The notes beneath the pieces are model-generated. The model worked only from the letters and a program-made list of their open reading frames with translations, had not been told where the DNA came from and ran no database searches. Positions 24,957-26,733 of a stretch of 26,733 nt of DNA are shown piece after piece. Source of the DNA: CAXBID01 sp963975495 (GTDB lineage: Bacteria; Bacteroidota; Bacteroidia; Flavobacteriales; Flavobacteriaceae); the NCBI GenBank assembly GCA_963975495.1, contig CAXBID010000017.1, forward strand, positions 1 through 26,733. The letters are read 5' to 3'. The first letter of the stretch is position 1. Each line of letters opens with the position of its first letter. Made by a program: the position numbers and the translations under genes.

Positions 24957-25583
24957 ATGAATTTGGATAAGGTTTTTCAAAATAATAAACAATGGATTAA
25001 AGATAAACTAGCTATTGACAAAGATTATTTTGAAGACTTGGGAAAAGGGCAGAACCCCGAGTTATTGTATATAGGTTGTAGTGATAGTCGTGTAACTGCT
25101 GAGGAGCTAATGGGTGCGCAACCAGGTGAGGTTTTTGTGCATAGAAACATTGCCAATATGGTATCTGGAATCGATTTAAATGCGATGTCTGTAGTAGAAT
25201 ATGCAGTTACCCACTTAAAGGTAAAGCATGTAGTAGTTTGTGGACATTATGCCTGTGGTGGGGTAAAGGCGGCAATGCAATCTGCAGATCTGGGAGTTCT
25301 TAACGGATGGTTACGAAATATCCGCGATGTGTATAGAATCCATAAATTAGAATTAAATGGTATGGAAGATGAAGAGAAGAAATACGACAGACTGGTAGAA
25401 CTTAATGTAAAAGAACAATGTGTTAACCTAATTAAAACGGCTGCAGTACAAAAAGGGTACAGAGACAGAGGCTTACAAGTACACGGTTGGGTTTTTGATG
25501 TGCATACAGGAAACTTAATTGATTTAAAAATTAATTTTGAAAAGTACTTAAGAGATATAATGGAAATTTATCATTTAGATTAA
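24957..25583 (+). CDS. can: Beta-carbonic anhydrase (copy 2, Can-like)
   Basis: A 208-residue beta-carbonic anhydrase. The ATG at 24957 gives MNLDKVFQNNKQWIKDKL, matching the Can (YadF) N-terminus; an upstream ATG at 24903 lies inside the SulP gene. The zinc site is Cys41 in GCSDSRV with Asp43-Arg45, plus His97 and Cys100 in GHYACGGVKAA. GAQPGEVFVHRNIANMV and the HGWVFDVHTGNLIDL end block are typical of Can. It should be cytoplasmic, since no signal is present. It starts 11 bases after the SulP stop, so the two are surely one message: transporter plus enzyme. The gene symbol is by similarity of motifs and is less certain than the family. Confidence 0.93.
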   Translation: MNLDKVFQNNKQWIKDKLAIDKDYFEDLGKGQNPELLYIGCSDSRVTAEELMGAQPGEVFVHRNIANMVSGIDLNAMSVVEYAVTHLKVKHVVVCGHYACGGVKAAMQSADLGVLNGWLRNIRDVYRIHKLELNGMEDEEKKYDRLVELNVKEQCVNLIKTAAVQKGYRDRGLQVHGWVFDVHTGNLIDLKINFEKYLRDIMEIYHLD

Positions 25584-25616
25584 TTTCAAAAAACGGTCTT
25601 CATTTCAAAAAGGATT

Positions 25617-26132
25617 TTAAGCTTCATTATTAAGAGAATCGACGTCTTCCTTAATGGTTAAAATACTCGGGAAAATCATTGGTACAAAAGATTTAACGGG
25701 TTTGTAGAGTACGGAATCTTCCATATTTTCGTCATCTATAAAAGTAATAGTCTTATTCATTTTATCAAAAATATTTAAAACCACACTTAAAATAAGAGCA
25801 ATTTTTAGCGCGCCAAACACACCACCAAGGAGCTTATTTATAATGCCAAGAGCTGCGAAATCCGCTAATTTTGTCAGTGCTTTTCCTGCTAGCGCAATGG
25901 CTAAAACAATAACAATAAAGGTTATAGCAAAGGCTGTAATATTTATGGTTTTCTCATTCCACTCGGTTCTATTTTGCAAAAACCCGGCAGCAAAATTGCT
26001 AAAATGAATAGCGCCATAAACGCCAGCAATAAGTGCTACTAATGATGCCACTTCAACAAAAAGCCCTTTCATAAAACCACGCACCAAGCCAAACAAAATT
26101 AAAGCCCCTAAAACAATATCAATAACACCCAT
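25617..26132 (-). CDS. CvpA family membrane protein
   Basis: A 171-residue inner-membrane protein of the CvpA (colicin V production) family. It begins MGVIDIVLGALILFGLVRGFMKGLFVEV, the usual first span and conserved glycines. Further spans are at about residues 26-45, 60-82 and 95-117, including GKALTKLADFAALGIINKLLGGVFG, the family's signature region. An in-frame TTG at 26150 falls inside the -7 box at 26148-26155, so the ATG at 26132 is the start. CvpA proteins affect membrane or envelope functions, but their mechanism is unknown. The gene converges on the carbonic anhydrase gene with only 33 bases between stops, and I see no good terminator there. Confidence 0.88.
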   Translation of the reverse strand: MGVIDIVLGALILFGLVRGFMKGLFVEVASLVALIAGVYGAIHFSNFAAGFLQNRTEWNEKTINITAFAITFIVIVLAIALAGKALTKLADFAALGIINKLLGGVFGALKIALILSVVLNIFDKMNKTITFIDDENMEDSVLYKPVKSFVPMIFPSILTIKEDVDSLNNEA

Positions 26133-26147
26133 AAAAAATAATTTAAA

Positions 26148-26155
26148 CAAATATA
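26148..26155 (-). promoter_or_regulatory. Candidate -7 box of the cvpA-family gene (TATATTTG)
   Basis: On the minus strand the sequence reads TATATTTG, a perfect match to TAnnTTTG, ending 15 bases before the ATG at 26132. No TTTG is seen at the expected -33 distance. Confidence 0.5.
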
Positions 26156-26208
26156 AAATAAATTCCTTCCTTTTTTAAAGTGAAGTCAATAAGTCACAAA
26201 GCATTCAC

Positions 26209-26216
26209 TAACTTTG
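26209..26216 (+). promoter_or_regulatory. Candidate -7 box of the 118-residue gene (TAACTTTG)
   Basis: TAACTTTG fits TAnnTTTG and ends 31 bases before the ATG at 26248. The -33 element is not clear. With the box at 26148 on the other strand it makes a divergent promoter region. Confidence 0.45.
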
Positions 26217-26247
26217 AACTTTTAATTTTAAACTTTAAACTTTAGAA

Positions 26248-26604
26248 ATGTCTAGAGACGAACAATTAAAGGAACGCTGGGAGTTGGTAGTTGAAAAATT
26301 ATCAAATCAATTTGCTGATGGAGACAACTTAGATCTTGATGCTATTATCTATTTAATTGGCGTGCAAGAACTCGGTCAGTTAGATAGACCTTTTAAAAAA
26401 GACCAAAAGTTAGACCTCATGCATATAGCTATTTGCAAAGTATTGATGCCTTATGGGTATTACGAGCTCGATTTTGTAGATAATGAAGGTTGGCCACATT
26501 ACAAAACATTAGAGGTGCTTCCGCATTTAAAAGCAGGCGAGCAAAGTGTTTTAATGAAAGAAGCGATAGTAAACTACTTTTTAGAAACCGAGTATATTAA
26601 CTAA
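26248..26604 (+). CDS. Hypothetical protein, 118 residues
   Basis: I do not recognise a named family. The product is acidic, soluble and without signal peptide or membrane segment: MSRDEQLKERWELVVEKLSN, then DLDAIIYLIGVQELGQ and KVLMPYGYYELDFVDNEGWP, ending FLETEYIN. Evidence that it is a true gene: a clean reading frame with normal residue composition, a good -7 box at a sensible distance, and no competing frame. It is divergent from the cvpA-family gene. No function is proposed. Confidence 0.75.
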   Translation: MSRDEQLKERWELVVEKLSNQFADGDNLDLDAIIYLIGVQELGQLDRPFKKDQKLDLMHIAICKVLMPYGYYELDFVDNEGWPHYKTLEVLPHLKAGEQSVLMKEAIVNYFLETEYIN

Positions 26605-26659
26605 AGAAGTCTTTCTTGTGCTGCACTTGTTTATTCAGGGCAAACGCATTAAACTCAAC

Positions 26660-26710
26660 ATTCGTGTTTTTAGCCACGAATAAATGAGCTTAGCTCATTT
26701 TAAATTCGTG
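26660..26710. repeat. Overlapping inverted repeats with two alternative hairpins
   Basis: ATTCGTG occurs at 26660-26666 and 26704-26710, and its complement CACGAAT once at 26675-26681, so either copy can pair with it. The second pairing is extended by AAATGAGCT (26682-26690) and AGCTCATTT (26692-26700), giving a long stem with a small bulge. It lies 55 bases past the stop of the 118-residue gene and may act as its terminator or be a dispersed repeat. No gene is visible from 26605 to the end of the window. Confidence 0.75.
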
Positions 26711-26733
26711 AAATGATTATCCAGAAATGATCG

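Overview
The window reads as a chromosomal segment of a low-GC Bacteroidota, most likely a marine member of the Flavobacteriaceae. The evidence is the AT-rich sequence, start codons without Shine-Dalgarno sequences, -7 boxes of the TAnnTTTG type, a complete Bat (aerotolerance) operon, and protein families typical of that group: the PIF1-type helicase with an HTH tail, the DUF1800/DUF1501 pair, a DUF4382 lipoprotein and SulP transporters beside carbonic anhydrases. No species can be named from sequence alone. I see no CRISPR array, rRNA, tRNA, transposase, integrase or phage gene.

Layout. 1-228 is the 3' end of an ALDH7-type aldehyde dehydrogenase. 348-2777 is a PIF1/RecD-like helicase with HRDC and HTH domains. 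2873-5445 is a DUF1800/DUF1501 gene pair. 5622-8277 on the minus strand holds an AlbA_2 (Schlafen-like) protein, a phosphodiester glycosidase and a short-chain dehydrogenase. 8515-9609 is a DUF4382 lipoprotein closed by a very clean terminator. 10001-19336 is the Bat operon in the order moxR, DUF58, BatD-like two-membrane-span protein, batA, batB, batC, batD, batE. 19386-25583 is an inorganic-carbon cluster: a small exported protein, a broken SulP transporter, a universal-stress-type protein, a beta-carbonic anhydrase, an intact SulP-STAS transporter and a second beta-carbonic anhydrase. 25617-26604 carries a cvpA-family gene (minus strand) and a small conserved-looking hypothetical gene.

How the genes work together. 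In the Bat operon a MoxR AAA+ ATPase is expected to act on membrane-anchored von Willebrand A proteins (DUF58, BatA, BatB), with BatC, BatD, BatE and the extra BatD-like protein as periplasmic or membrane partners. The second cluster pairs SulP anion transporters (the family includes the bicarbonate transporter BicA) with enzymes interconverting CO2 and bicarbonate, so bicarbonate uptake plus hydration is the natural reading, though the substrate is inferred.

The most unusual observations are: (1) the first SulP gene is broken by an internal deletion plus frameshift that removes the SGP substrate-site region; (2) several short repeat families have invaded the Bat operon, including a palindrome flanked by 9-bp direct repeats inside a signal-peptide coding sequence and a 21-bp tandem duplication that copies a start codon; (3) the 98-residue exported protein sits between a near-consensus promoter and the broken SulP gene. 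I did not find a convincing wholly new defence or mobile system here.
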